This document shows positions 12,601 through 25,602 of a stretch of DNA of 64,000 nt, piece after piece (the first letter of the stretch is position 1; the number at the start of each line of letters is the position of its first letter). The position numbers were made by a program, and so were the translations under genes. This DNA comes from Imbricaverruca yamaguchii (Eukaryota > Arthropoda > Thecostraca > Neoverrucidae). Location of the stretch: the NCBI GenBank assembly GCA_034440575.1, contig JAOTOL010001011.1:27501-91500 (forward strand), written 5' to 3'. Under the pieces are notes generated by a model. It was not told where the DNA came from. It did no database searches and worked only from the letters and a program-made list of their open reading frames with translations.

Positions 12601-13738
12601 AAACGAACGTCGTTTTGTCTTAATCTGGTCGTGAAAAAAAAGGTTTCTAGAGATAATCGGCTAGGCCCAAGAGTCGCAAACTGACCGTGATGTTCCGTGA
12701 TATGAACAAATGCGCTGTTGCGTTTGTCTGTGTTTGACGTGAGAGTCATGCTGTCTTCTGCACCACCGCGGTTTGTATTTAGGCAATCGCTGATCGGTTG
12801 TTTGAAAACTGTCAGTCATAAGGGAAAATGCATGCAAAATGCCTCGCCTCTCGCCACGGATGTTCTCGTGATACCGACAACTGCTGGAGCTGGGACAGTA
12901 GGATAGTCGCTGGGTAGGTGAAGCGAAACGAGACTCCTATTAAATCACAGAAAGTAGCATGGGACTAGCGCAAGTAGGTTTTTCCTTTTCATCTTCCTCC
13001 CCGAGGTGAATAACGGCAAGGTTTACCAAATAAATTAGGTTTACGATTGCAAATGTTTCAATCGCACACAAACCTACAATTTGTTCTGTTTTATGAAGAA
13101 GAAAAAATTTAACTTGTTATGTAATCGTTGTCGCCATTAACCTGTCAGCTAGACAACTGCATGTTTCGGTATCTAAGCATAAATCCAGCCTGCTCATGCT
13201 GTTTTCAGCCGAATTATTTTCATTTGTGGTGCTGGCTGATCTGAAGAGCGCATTGAATATGCGATGTAAACGTTTGTACAGATAAAATATTCAGCAATTT
13301 GGTTTCCATGATAAATATTTCGAATACTTTGCAATAGATATATCGACGAAGTTTAGTAAAAGGAACATCAGGTAAAAAGAACACATAATTCTGAGTAACG
13401 AAGCTGGAGCTTGAAACGTGGCTGCTTTCCCGTAACAAAGCAAAAAATAATTAATGCTTCGCAGGTGTGGCTCCCGGTTAGGGGTGTGGGATCCGTGCAG
13501 AAAAATACAGGAGCCAGCGCCAGTTTTCCTATAGGGCTAATGCATAAGCTCACAAAGTGCAGAGGAACCATGAACCCTCGCGTCCCTACGCCCATGTGGC
13601 CGGGTGCGGCGGTTCACAAGAACCTGTTCTGTACGTACAAATAAATACTGCATTAGGCTTCGACCTCACTTGTAATAATACTCTTATGAAGAGCGTCTAA
13701 ATGCTATTGGTATTGCCAACTAGCTTGATCCAATCTAG

Positions 13739-13762
13739 ACATCCGTATTACCATACGGATGT
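13739..13762. other. Perfect 10-bp hairpin
   Basis: ACATCCGTAT, loop TACC, ATACGGATGT. Confidence 0.7.
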
Positions 13763-14341
13763 GGAATCGCACGGTTGGCTTTTTACATCTCTGTATTCAT
13801 GGTGGGCTGCCAAGTTATCCCGACTTCAAACGCTGAATGAATATATCCGACCGAATTGCGGCTTGATCCTGCGACTGGCCGCCGCCCGCGAATTGATGAC
13901 ATATGGCGGTGGCGGCGAGCAAAAATGGCGCGTCCGATCGGACTGCTCCCGCTGAAGTTTGCGGGAGCAGGTAAACAAAGGAACTGCGGCGAGCAATCAA
14001 CACGCGAGCACCGCGTGTTCGACATTCCTGGCGGCGGACGCCGCTATTGAACTTGCCGGAGCTCGCCGTCTGTGGAGCGACGCCCCAGTATGAAATTCGC
14101 AGCTGCAGATCGCGTAGTGCAGACGTCCGTATTGGGCACGGCAATAGGCCGCTGAATAGTCGCCGACAGCCTGATTAACCGCCCGGCTAACTGAGAACGA
14201 CGTGCTGACAAACACTCCTCAGGGGCAATACCGAGACAGCAGGCTCGGGCGAGTATCGAGCAGGAAGGTTGCTAAGCAGTAAGGTTTGTGGTGGAATGCG
14301 ATGCTACTTTTATATTACATGTACCACTAGAATATATTGGT

Positions 14342-14547
14342 GCCATGTCATGCCTTGTTTGTTTGTTTATTGTTTATTGGTTGGTTCACAACACGCTTTA
14401 TGCACATTCACGGCTAATGGCGCCGCCCACACTGTTTCGCCGCGGGATTGGGAAATGTCCTGAGTGGCGCTAGAGTCAAACCCGGGACCTTTGGTACCCA
14501 TAGCCCGACACCTTGACCACTCGGCCATCCCCACCCCGCCATGTCAT
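14342..14547 (-). mobile_element. tRNA-derived SINE (family A), full length with TSD
   Basis: Insert 14352-14537 is flanked by GCCATGTCAT on both sides (14342-14351, 14538-14547). Minus strand: A box TGGCCGAGTGGTCAAGG, B box GGTCCCGGGTTTGACTC, resembling a Ser/Leu-type tRNA head, then a body with GGGCGGCGCCATTA and a tail rich in CAAACAAACAAG. The same family occurs at 25617-25796. Confidence 0.88.
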
Positions 14548-15249
14548 TCCTCTAAACCACAGTTCAATATATCGAGCCTTAACTATATTTCGTGCCAGGG
14601 GAGGGGGTATATTCACCATGCAAGAGAACTATGAATGTGCAGTAACTATACCAACTTTCAAGATCGTACAAGACCACTTAAAGTGCAGGATCTCTCCAGT
14701 GGCATGGTGTTTGTACAATGAAATTGGGCGCAGGCCTACACGTCCACGCAGCAACGGCATCGCATGGCTGTATTTGGTAACTATGGACTGCTGCCAGTTT
14801 GAAGTATGCCAAGGGCATTTGTCCACTGCTGTGAAAGTAATGGAACTAGTGCTGTGGGTATTCCCTATCTCTGTTTTCAATTTTGAATGGAATAAATATA
14901 TATTTATAAGCTGACAGATTTGGTTTTACATCGAAAACTGCATGAAAAATTGTGACTCGCCCCACCCTCAACTCAGAAGTGCCGCCTGGTCTCCCCTCCC
15001 CTTGTGCCGCGCCGCTGTCAATAATGCATCCAAAATCATTCGAGTGCTGGCAAGACCCAATCGGACTGGGAGCCTCAGGATTCTGGGGCTTGGTAAAGTC
15101 TCCCAGGCATGCCTTGTCTGGACCACGAATCCCAGGTTTAATCAGAGCCTACTCAGACCAGGTTGGAAAGTGCCGCTTCTGGCAAATTGCATTGCATGAA
15201 CCAATAAAGATATGATATTCATATCTCTATGAATATGCATAGAGGCAGA
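14548..15249. other. No gene recognised
   Basis: It precedes the LINE 3' end and may include more of that element's decayed body (14950-15200 is denser in open frames), but no motif is readable. Confidence 0.5.
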
Positions 15250-16034
15250 GGACACACTGTATGTGATCCTATTTGATATTCTTAGCAGCCTTTTGACACT
15301 GACCGATTTTTATCCCTCGGACCCTTTACTCCTAGACATCCCCATACGTCTTACTACATTAGAACGAGACAGAAGAAGTTTCCGCTTGTGTTGGTTCCCG
15401 AGCCACACCGGTGTGTACAGCAATGGACGTGCGGACTCTGCGACGAAGTGACGAAGTGCGACGAAGCACAGAATCCATGCCCACCCATTTGTCCACTCCT
15501 CGCCAGGGATAATTTCTCAAGAATCTCCAGTTTTATCCTTCATAAGTGGCAAAATGCCGAGATAGAGACGTCAACGGTAAAGTTAACGCGATCAAACCAT
15601 ATCTAGGACATTGGGCTTCATGCCTGCGTGAGTTCAGACCAGAGGAAGTTGCACTTTGCAGGTTGCGTATCGGGCACATCTACTCCACCCATCACTACCT
15701 CCTCTGTGGAGAGGAAAGGCCACGGTGTCCCCGCTGTCCGAAAACTCCGACGGTGCGCCACGCACTACTCATGTGCCAGCACTTTGCACGGGAGCGCAGA
15801 TTGTTTTACGGAAAGAACTTGAGTTGTCTGACATGTGAAATGAAGACATTCTGTGGGACAATTCAATACTAGTACATTCGAGGAACTTGTTCCGTTACCT
15901 ACCAGCGATTGGGTTCATAACCACGTTCACACAAAGGAAATAGTTCGTATTGGTAGTTAATCATTATAATAAATGCTATGGGCGCGAATGATCAAAACTG
16001 GTCGAAGCGCCCTTAAGCCCAAATAACTAACTAA
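15250..16034 (+). mobile_element. 3' part of a LINE with RNase H domain (I/LOA-type), frameshifted
   Basis: From 15263 the translation gives LTLTDFYPSDPLLLDIPIRL, then LCWFPSHTGVYSNGRADSATK, the RNase H C-terminal motif (W-P-SH-G--N-RAD--K). After a frameshift, 15546-15850 gives LCRLRIGHIYSTHHYLLCGE, then CPRCPKTPTVRHALLMCQHF, the cysteine-rich C-terminal segment of such LINEs. The element ends at 15984-16034 with a tail holding GGGCGCGAATGATC, GGTCGAAGCGCCCTTAAGCC and an AAATAACTAACTAAC terminus. The same tail occurs on its own at several other sites here. The 5' end is missing. Confidence 0.85.
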
Positions 16035-16857
16035 CTTAGTCTTGTAGGGGTGTTGCAGCCTCCACCATCTATGTTATCCCGCCCCGAATAATTTCAACTT
16101 TTAACGTGATATGCGATATTAATGCGTGATGCTCCCAACCCATTTGGGCCCGTCTATTGTCTCCATGTATCCCCCCACACACGATACTTTTCAGATTCAA
16201 CGTCCCTGCTCAGCCGCCATGTGAAACATTGATCACCAGAATCTGGAAAACATGTTGTTTTCCTCACGTTTATTCTTCGTTCACTTGGTCAGACATGCAA
16301 TAACGTCAGGCTTACATTACCCAGCATAGTTTCAAAATGTGACTAGCTTATCGTTGGAAATCAGCGGGAACTACAAGCGCATCAGTGGTTGCGCAAGAAA
16401 AGCCTGTATGTGATCTCCAGTAATAAGCATGCTCCCTGCTTCGGCATTGAGCATAAATAATATCAGATCAAGGCAAGCATTCACAAAGCAAAACCTGTTC
16501 TTGTAATGCGCAGCACATGCATGGGACAAGTACTGGAGTTGTATTAGAGTTTTAAACACGACATTTGAGGCCAGATAGGAAGTCATATATAAAGGGGTGT
16601 ACAATACTAGCATCGTGTATTGCAGTGTTATAGACGGAACACATTTTGACAACATACGGTGCCCTTGTTATTTCAATACGCAGCCCAGGAATTAATTGCA
16701 CACTGTGGACATCCTAATGGAATCCCTGTTGAGCCTAGAAGGAATAATTTTCGTCGAAGTTCTCGAAATAAATATATCCTTTCTACATCAATTGAGATCC
16801 ATCGGCCTGTGTTCACCCAACGCTTAATGCAAACATCATTTTAAAAGATCGAATGTT
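16035..16857. other. No gene recognised
   Basis: Only short random ORFs between the LINE tail and the family B SINE. Confidence 0.6.
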
Positions 16858-17211
16858 GCCGCCCTGGTAGCTCAGTTGGTTAGAGCGCTGGCCTGCACCG
16901 GTCTCCCCTGTTCTGGCAACACAGGGTTCGAGTCGCTTCGCGCGCTCGCATTTAACCCCCGGCCGGGAATGTCAGTTGGCAGCTGGCCCGATAAGGCCGG
17001 GGACGAGCTACCGGGCGGCCGTGTCGGTGCATTGGCGGCACGTTAAACTTTCGGTCTAAATTCTGCTGTTGAACTGGAGCTCATGGATCGGGTGGTGGGG
17101 CCAGGGTTCACGCAACAAGCTCTGCTTAGCAATAGAACCCTGGCTCCTCAAGCCACCCCAGCAACAACTCGGATCAAATTTATTATAATAAAAAAAATAT
17201 TAATAAAAAAA
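16858..17211 (+). mobile_element. tRNA-derived SINE (family B), about 354 bp with A-rich tail
   Basis: Begins GCCCTGGTAGCTCAGTTGGT (A box TAGCTCAGTTGG), B box AGGGTTCGAGTCGC. The body contains CCGGCCGGGAATGTCAGTTG and GGCACGTTAAACTTTCGGTC. Ends in an A/T-rich tail of TAATAAAAA repeats. A 6-bp AATGTT flanks both ends (16852-16857, 17212-17217), a weak TSD. A real tRNA gene is ruled out: the anticodon-region insert and 3' half do not fold as a tRNA. Confidence 0.85.
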
Positions 17212-18633
17212 AATGTTCATCCGCGTCACGTTCGCAGATTGATCTAAGAGAAGCCACAGTTCCCCGCTTTCCTGGACTTTGCACATGCTTGTAACATACA
17301 TTTTTCATGTTTCGTGTCACATACTGCAGGAGACACCAACTCAGCATGAGTCATATCTCGCTGATTTAGTGCTAGCGCATCAATCATGAGCTTTGTGTCC
17401 TGACGTACACATGTAGCATACGTCCTACTGTTGCGGCGAGAACACCATAGTTCTGCCTCAGCAACGGCACTTGCAAACATCGAATGTGCGCCTTTCTTGT
17501 GTCCTTCCGCAAAAGGTAAACATCCCTGGAGTTCACCACAATTAGTATATCTCATACACATGTAATACGTGAGAACACCATTGCGGGTTAAATAGCCTAT
17601 TCCAGAATGCAGAATAAGAATGTAGGACAATGTAATTCAGCACTCTCGCCCGGCATGCAAATGTGAGGTTTTCGAATTATTTGACTGATCTAATTACCTT
17701 TCGCGATAGCTCCTGATTCCTACATGTTTTTTTTGTTGTTTTACATTTAATTACTTGTTTTGTAATTAAGTCAAAAGTAGTGCAGTGACCAGTCAATTAT
17801 GCATTTAATCCATTGAAGTGAAACAAGCGACGGCTTGAAGAAAACCCTATTTAGTTTGTGCTCGAGAATGAGTTTTTTTCGTCTCGTTCTAAAATACTTT
17901 GCTTTGATCACATGCACGGTGTTTTTAGAACTTTACCTCAAAAGACACTTCCTAACATCATTTAATAATATATCTTTTCTGCACCTTTTCCCATGCTCCA
18001 TCGTTGTTTCGCAATACCACGGGTCGCACCACGTCTTTCGAACCACAACACCTATTAGTCACATCAGAGTGACAACGGAACCACTCTCTATCATTTCATC
18101 GTCTGCACTTTTCCCTCTCTTCCTCCGATACACCTCATGAGTGTAGCGTTGTGAAATTGATTGGGGTGTATGCCAATGTAACACACCCGTCTACCTGTGG
18201 AAACAGGACACCTTCGGCTTTGCGCTGGCAGCTTGTCGTGATCACGTAGAACGTAGTTTCGAATATTCATACAGTTATTTTATATGAAATGATTACAAGG
18301 TGATGATCAGCGTCGCCGTCTCTAGTCTATGCAACGTTAAAACTCTTCCTTCAACTCCTGAAGCATCTTCTCGGATCTCAAAAGGGGGAGGAAGTGAGCA
18401 AGAGAGCAAGAAAGCAAGCGAACAAAAAAAGCTAAGAGCAAGAAGGGAAAATTGCAGGAGGAAGCGAAGGAGCGAGTGAAGGCGATATATTGAACAAAGA
18501 TCGCTTTCAACGTCCTTGTTTTAAGTGAGATTTCCTCAAAATGTAAATTTTACGTTCAACACATTACAACTACTAAGGTGTCTCGCATCAATCGCTTATT
18601 GCCGACATAGCGGGAGCGATTAGCCCAGCCACG

Positions 18634-18634
<1 letters not shown>

Positions 18635-18697
<63 letters not shown>

Positions 18698-18711
18698 GTG
18701 TGTGTGTGTGT
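18635..18711. repeat. (TA)n and (TG)n microsatellite
   Basis: A pure TA run to about 18694, then CCTG and a TG run. Confidence 0.95.
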
Positions 18712-19199
18712 AGCATAACATGGCAAAAATAATGTTTGCCAAATTTGGTGTCTGATCAGCATGTCGATTCTGTAAAAAAGAAAGAAATTAGAGTTCTTGC
18801 AGAGCCTACCAGATAGTGCCCAGAATGTCTGGTGCGAGCACCCGTCGTGCCAATGCATGTAGGTAGCTGTTTTGGAGTGACCTGAAGGTGGGAACCTGTC
18901 TGTGGATTGGTGCAGTGATGACTAGAGATCGAGTAAAGGGCTGCCTACTTAATGAACGTCCACGCCACTAACACCTCGTATGATAAGCATTGTAACAAAG
19001 CTGCTCAAAATGTACTGTTTTAACCGTATAATGTCTGCAACTGTGGGTGCTGTGACCCCGTAAGTCAGCCGACCTACCATGCCCCGCAAATGTCGCGACC
19101 AGTACTTTTCCGTCCGGTGCCGGCAACGCGGTCACCGGCCTTCGCTGGACCCCAATCGGCGTTTTACGGGCCGATGCCCGGCAACTGTGACGTGTGCCC

Positions 19200-19238
19200 T
19201 GGTCTTCCGGTCGCGGCCGGTGCGCGGCCGGAAGACCA
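19200..19238. other. GC-rich hairpin
   Basis: TGGTCTTCCGG pairs with CCGGAAGACCA, and an inner GCG-rich part pairs partly. It lies in a GC-rich block (19070-19320) that ends in a TATAAATTAA stretch. Confidence 0.7.
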
Positions 19239-22200
19239 AGGCTAACCACCCCCGGCTGCCAGAGCTCTCTGGACTGTCGAGCGGAGCGGGCCTGTCGCGC
19301 GGTCGGTCGCGTGTATAAATTAATAACTGCAGTTTGGCCTCCAAATTTAGAACTGAAATTGATTGCTGTCGGCTGTCGGCCTGGAACATTATTGTGTGCG
19401 TCCTTTCTGTGTGCGAGCGTTACCATATATTCACTCTACTTTTTGCACAACATATCGTGCAGAGAACATATCATTTTTGCAACCGGAGTGACTCGTACGC
19501 GAGGTCGAGACCCTAGACTATCACGTGCCTACAAGGACGAACCTTCTCTACAGCATTGCTGCGAGGTATATGTACTTAAATTGTCTTCGAACTCTTCTGG
19601 AGCTGAATGCCCGATGCAAAAATAGCATCGCTACCAAGAAAGACGAGAAGAACATAAGATGTAAGGTGTATTATAAAGTGCAGCTTGGGACTCATGCGGG
19701 TGCCGATTACTTACAATTTTAAGTTCATTAGCTGACCGGCGTGGTTTAAGACGTTGCAATACAATGCGGAAATACATGCCATTTGCAAGCTAGACGTCAT
19801 GCTCTGCACTCACACGATGGTTCCGAGCTTGAGGGCACTGCATGTTAACACCAACAGGCTGACGACCAGCCAGGCAAAATACAACTCAGTGTCACCGTGG
19901 AGTCGACAATCTCCCATGCGTGAAATGGGCGTAATGGATAACAAGAAGTCTCACTAGATATCCAAGCATCTGCCAACTCTGGAAATGCAAGCATCTGGCA
20001 TATGTCATATGTCATATTGGCACATGTCGTACCGACAGCAATGCCCACCGGTAAGGCACATGTCGTATCGGCCGCAGTGCCGATTTTACACGATGTGGCA
20101 CAACCTGTCGTGTTGGATTGTATCCAGGTCCGAGCTGCAGCCACTTGGACCTGAGCACCGCACACCTGCTCGTACATCGTACATCATGCGGAAAGCCTCT
20201 GAGCGACTGGTGCGGTCTTTGCGGCTGACGTATCCGTGGGCCCCCAAGACGCGATGTTCATTGAGAAGAGGAGAGAGAGCATTTTTATATCTCGGTTGTT
20301 GGTTCCAGTGTATGGTTCAGCTTATGCGCAAATTGTTTACCACTTTGCTCTCCAAAATTTGAAAATGACAGGTACAAATTGGTGTACGCAAGGAATACTT
20401 ATCGTATCGCGTGGTTTTCAGCCATTCAGTTATCAAATTTTGCGAACAATCCTGAAAGTTTTGGCTTGTCTACTTTTTATAATTTTAGAAGTTTAAGTTT
20501 ATTTGTAGCTTTTAACTACTTATGCTTATGGCTTCATATACTGACAGTAATTTCCTGACCTGCACCTGCATCACAGGACAGTATCTTCCTGACCTGACCA
20601 GACCTGCATCACAAACTCTTAATGCAATCTGATTGGAGAACAAGTTGGCTGAGCTATATTAGCGGAGTTCAGCGGACCCTTTCCCGTATCCTCTTTTCAA
20701 GCTAGGAAATTTTTCCACAAATATCCGTAAATACCTCGCCGGCTGTTGTCAAGCAATCGAGAACGAGAGATGATGCTGGCGCAGTAAGCCGCTGCTTTCT
20801 TATCTAGCGAGCGTGCCATGCAGTGTCAGGTGATGGACTGATAATTGTCATTGATCGCAAATCCGGACTAAAGTTGACTCCCATCTCGGACTGTAAAAAT
20901 GCATCATTGATGTCAACGGTTCATGTTGCCTCATTCACATTTCTTCCCTGCAGGCATATGGCACCCGATTAACTTCATGTATTTGAAGTGTATCTGATAA
21001 TATACTTTGTCATTAAGAGTGATGAATCCCGGTCGGGATGCATCACTTTGCCATCTTCTAACAAACCGGATGAGAAGGGGGCGATCTCGACCTAGCTCCG
21101 AACAGGGCCATGTTAGTAAGTATGTATTTTACATGGGATCACAACGTCGAATCATGCGGATCTCAACGGCGGATGCATGACGGACGCTGGTGACGCGCAA
21201 GGGCAAACAATATTCGGTATGTGCGCAGTATAATATGTGTTGGGCAGCCAATATGCGTATGTGTCCGCTTACTCGATTGGAGAACGGCGCTTCCTGATCA
21301 GAGAAGAATGCCCACCTAGAAGGTTCAACCGCAGCCCCTCATTTTTTTTTGTCATCCGAAGGCGCCCTTCCGGAAGGGTGACACCTGGCTACCGAAGTTT
21401 CCAGCGAAAGGCACCTCACTGACTGTTGGGAGATCCGGGTGTACCCCTCCCCCAGCTATTTTTTTTTACGATCAGTGGCACCACTACGGAGAATTAGCGC
21501 CCTCTGGTCGAGTGCCTCCGCCCAACATTTCTAGATCCACTAACTTCGTGCGTCAATGTGCATAGTAAGATTGCATGGTGAGATGTTGCAACAATATATC
21601 GTTTGAAGAGATTGCAACCAAATGACAGGAAATCGAAAAAGCCGCATGCGAAAGGATCGTAAGAGAAACATATTACGGGAGGGTGTACAAAGTACAAATT
21701 ACAATAAACGAAAATGTTGCTAAAATTCAGACCATCCTCGAGGGAACACGGCCACGGTCCACCGTGGATCCGCACCTGTGAACGACTTAAGCTGGTGAGA
21801 CGAAGCCGGATATTGAGGGCGTCCGGTCGTGCCGAATGCCATGCCAGTGCACTTGTCTCAACGCCTCACCGTTACTGGGGCAGCCGCAAATGCATCGCAC
21901 AGCCTGGCAGGTGTGGAATGTATGCCGTCAAGTGAAGACCCAGGTCATAGTTCGAAAGGTGTTAACAATTTGCTAGTGCCACTTCATGGAATGCCGTGAT
22001 AAGTGTACGGGTGCTTTATCTGGGCGTTCAATCACCTCAAATCACCTCGCCAAGTGTGTGGTGATGTACTCTTGTTGGCAAACTGAAAGAGGACTCATTT
22101 GATAATCGAAGACCCGCACAAATATAATCCACACGGGTGCATCCGAAGAAACGTGAGGGTAGGTCAGTTGAAAGCGGGGCCGTCTCTTACAACGCCGTTT

Positions 22201-22600
22201 AAGGTATTTGTAGCTATTCTTCCGTATATTCTGCCTATTTAATATTAACGTATCCAGAAAAATTATGTTCGCTGCGGCCACGTCGTCATATCTATATCCC
22301 TGGGGTATGGACTACCGTGGAAATATCTCGTGCATTTTAATGAATGAGACATGTGTCTTTTCCTAACATTTTGAAAGACGAGCTGAGAACATTTGCTTTG
22401 ATGGCCATGCTTCCATTTCACTACCTATCAAGCATACCGTCCTATGCTTAAGAAATTGCAAATTTTTCTCCGCAAACTGGGTTTGTGCCTCGCAACTAAG
22501 AAATAACATACGTACGGCCGTTTGCAGACCCATATACGAACGAAAGGATATATTCCTTTCTTTTCGTGCAACGCCACGAGTTCTCTCACCCCACCCACTA

Positions 22601-22945
22601 CATTCATAGGTTATCTCACCCACACCCACTGCATTCACAGAAAATCTCGCCCCTCCAACCACTACATTCATTGGATATCTTATCCCCGCCCACTGCATTC
22701 AGTGTATCTCACCCCCGCCCACTACATTTGCGGTGCATCTCATCCCACCCACTGCATTCATAGGGTACCTCACCCCCACCAACTGCATTCGCAAGGTATC
22801 TCATTCATATCCGCTGCATTCGCAGGGTATCACATCCATATCCGCTGCATTCGCAAGGTATCTCATCCATATCCGCTGCATTCGCAGGGTATCTCATCCC
22901 CGCCCACTGCATTCACAATGTATTTCATTCCCACCCACTACATTC
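22601..22945. repeat. 31-bp minisatellite, about 11 copies
   Basis: Units of CATTCGCAGGGTATCTCATC followed by CCCGCCCACTG, moderately diverged. Confidence 0.93.
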
Positions 22946-24581
22946 TGTACCAAGTTGTATCGTTCAGGTGACGAACGGTGGAGATAATTAGCGTTCTGCT
23001 TTCCTTTTTCCTTCGAAGTATATTTTTGTTCGTTTGTAAATTCGAGCTATTGGCGTGCGAGGTGGTAGTTGGCTCATGCTATGCCTGGTGAAGAATTTAC
23101 TCCAGCCGGCTGATTATTGGGAAAGCTAGGTTTAAGGATACTTGTTTAAGGATACTTGTACTGGCGTCGCTGACAAGGTTCTTGGAAAACTCGTGGGAAA
23201 AGCAGACAGTATCCACAATTGATATGGAACAAAATGGCATGTCGCGAAAGTGTGTTGGAAATGGCTGTTCTTTTAAATTGAAAACGTCTGGCCTAGCATT
23301 TTATAAGAATGTAAGCGTTAAATTCAGTAGCTCCGGATGTAAATCACCCAGCGCTGTTGTACGGTAAAGGAGAACTCGGCTTATATTTGCCAAGTTGGCG
23401 AAGCTAATAAGGAGTTTCTGAAACCGGTATGCATCGAACGATGAGGAAGGAAATATGGGAAAGAATATAGACTGGAACTCTATTTTCCGGCAAAAGGTGT
23501 GCTCACCAATTATAGGAAAGTACCTAAATTTCGAAAAGGCATATTACACGGCTTATGAGGAGCATTGGAAAACCCGAAGGAAGGCGATCGAGTTCACGCC
23601 CCGTACTACGATGGTGAACGACTTCACCCACTTTCTGATACTTGGCGTCTTTCAATGGCGAGGCAGACCTTGTGTGTTCCCATCCACAACCGATGAGTCG
23701 GGGCCAATTAGTTGCGAATCCTAACGGAGCAGCCTAGCGCTTTGTGCAACACAAAGCCAATGTAACGAAACTAACACAATGCATGACATCACCCGTTTGG
23801 AAAACGCTGCTCCCAAGTGTGATTTTCCTGAGTTTCGAAGATTTACAGCCATCCTTGTGCAGCATCGCAGTTCTAAAAAGGCATAAATTTTGGCGAGAGT
23901 GCATTGGCTGGCCACAATCAGCTGCATTACGACTTCCATCATGTCTCAAGCTCCCCTCCACAGTTGTTCCAGTAGACATTCAACCGCACACGGGCGAACA
24001 GCGGCTCTCCGTATGCTTGGTTGCGGATGCTTATCATTCAAATTACCAGAACGCCAACAAACAAAGCGTAGCCGAGAGAGTAACCTCTTGTTACTCACGG
24101 CTGTACTTGCAAACGAATGGAATACCTGGGAATGTTCCCATTCGATTTATTTTCTCGGAAATCATACACAATTGAACGCAATCCCGGGGGACAGGGAGGG
24201 GGGGGCGTTCACCTCGGTCGCAACAAAGTGATAAGTATGCGTTGGTGGACCCTCGATACACTGACGAGATTGTGCTTGGGTTGAGTAGGTCTACATTGCG
24301 GTTTTCAGTAGAAATTTACTCCACGGTCATTAGCTGTTCAAAGTCATGCAGCATTGAACTAGCAGACTTAGTCTAATGGTGAACATAACATAGCAGCATA
24401 AAGTACGTGAAAGGGTGAGGAGGAATGGGAATGAGTAGGAGGAGGATGGGGGCATGACCTCATGACCCCCAGGATCCCCCATTACCTGTCGATATCTTGC
24501 CACCAACTGCTGAGCGGATTAGGCCGAGGAGTCGGGTCATGGCAACCTCTGGTTTGTTGGACTACAGTGCAATGGATTCAA
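22946..24581. other. No gene recognised
   Basis: A few ORFs of 80-145 codons on overlapping frames (23455-24230) have no recognisable motif; a decayed transposon cannot be excluded. Confidence 0.5.
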
Positions 24582-25451
24582 ATTAACCCGTCCCATCTCG
24601 AGGGGGGTCTTCAACCGCTCCCCCTCAGGTTTTTCGCAGAAAGTGGACGAACGGCGCGAGGCAGCGCGCCCAAATTTGGCATGCCTTTTCCCACATCAAT
24701 GTAGCATGCTGTTTCAAAATTTTTAAGTCAGGTTATCTAGGGTCAACGAGTTAATCTAGGTCAAGTGATGGTGGTGGATTGGAGTTTATAGGCGTGTTAG
24801 GTCAAGTGAGGTCGCCTCCAAAAAAGTTCAACCAGTTATCACGCTTTAACGGATACAGCTATTTTAGTGCAACTTCCACAGTTTGCTTATCTTTAGGGAT
24901 GCAACAAAACGCACGAGTATAATTTTTCTTTTTTCGTTTTTGACTACATACAAATTTTGCGTGTTTGCCAAATTGCAGTTCAAACAGAGGATTTTGGCTA
25001 AAGTAACCATTTTTTATCAGGGCAAGTTGACTTCCAACAACGTTTCTCGGTCTGCTCTACCCATTGGAAAAGGAAAATTAAAGAACTAGAAAACTCAAAA
25101 TTTTGAAATTTCAAAAAAATTGTTTATTTTTTTGTGGGCCAAAACAATCGTAGCCCTGGTCGACATCGCTGTTCTTTTCTCATTCTAAATAAATTTTGTT
25201 TTTCATATATCCCCCAAAATGAACTCCCCAGAGCCAAAAACATGATGTAAGTCGCGAAAATTCGTGAAAATCTATCAATAACATGTATAAAATCTCTCCC
25301 TGGTGACGTCACTTTTGGGGGAAATTGTTTTAGGGGTGGACCCGGACCCTACTCGACGAGCGCTTTCCGATGACACCTCTTTCGTTTTCGTGCGATGCTT
25401 AGTTTGGATTTTAGATGGGGTTACTAACCGCCCCCCTCCCCCGAGACGGGG
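24582..25451 (+). mobile_element. Non-autonomous DNA-transposon-like element, copy 1
   Basis: The whole segment is repeated in reverse orientation at 35461-36250. Ends form an imperfect inverted repeat: left CCCGTCCCATCTCGAGGGGG, right CCCCCGAGACGGG. No transposase-like ORF is visible. Copy 1 carries a 29-bp insertion with a duplicated 12-bp flank (24757-24809) that copy 2 lacks. Classification as a MITE-like element is inference from the ends and the dispersed copies; I see no convincing TSD. Confidence 0.7.
24757..24809 (-). mobile_element. 29-bp retro-insertion with perfect 12-bp TSD
   Basis: Insert 24769-24797 lies between two exact copies of TAGGTCAAGTGA (24757-24768 and 24798-24809). 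The minus strand reads ACACGCCTATAAACTCC then AATCCACCACCA, matching the tail of the copy at 58556. The paralogous element at 35461-36250 has a single copy of the flank and no insert. Confidence 0.8.
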
Positions 25452-25602
25452 TGTGAGGATCTGACCGGAAAGACGGCGCGGGTTAAGATATAGTTATCCT
25501 CTAAGTCAGTCATTTGGGAGTTCTTCGTAAAATGCCGTGTCATTTTAGTTATTATTAAGTGGATGTACCTTTCGCATGACCATGGAAGAAATTGGTCCTT
25601 CA

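Larger units (their letters stand above)
8386..14341. other. Long stretch without recognisable genes
   Basis: Apart from the 9.16-kb insertion, the 9.44-kb array and the hairpin at 13739, only short ORFs occur. GC-rich islands at 12050-12530 and 13850-14200 are open on both strands but match nothing I know. Confidence 0.6.
17214..22600. other. Long stretch without recognisable genes
   Basis: Contains the TA/TG tract and the 19.2-kb hairpin. The GC-rich block 19070-19320 is open in several frames with no recognisable protein. Confidence 0.6.

Noticed and set aside
16858..16935. tRNA gene
   Set aside because: Pol III boxes are present but the segment does not close a tRNA cloverleaf and continues into a SINE body with an A-rich tail.
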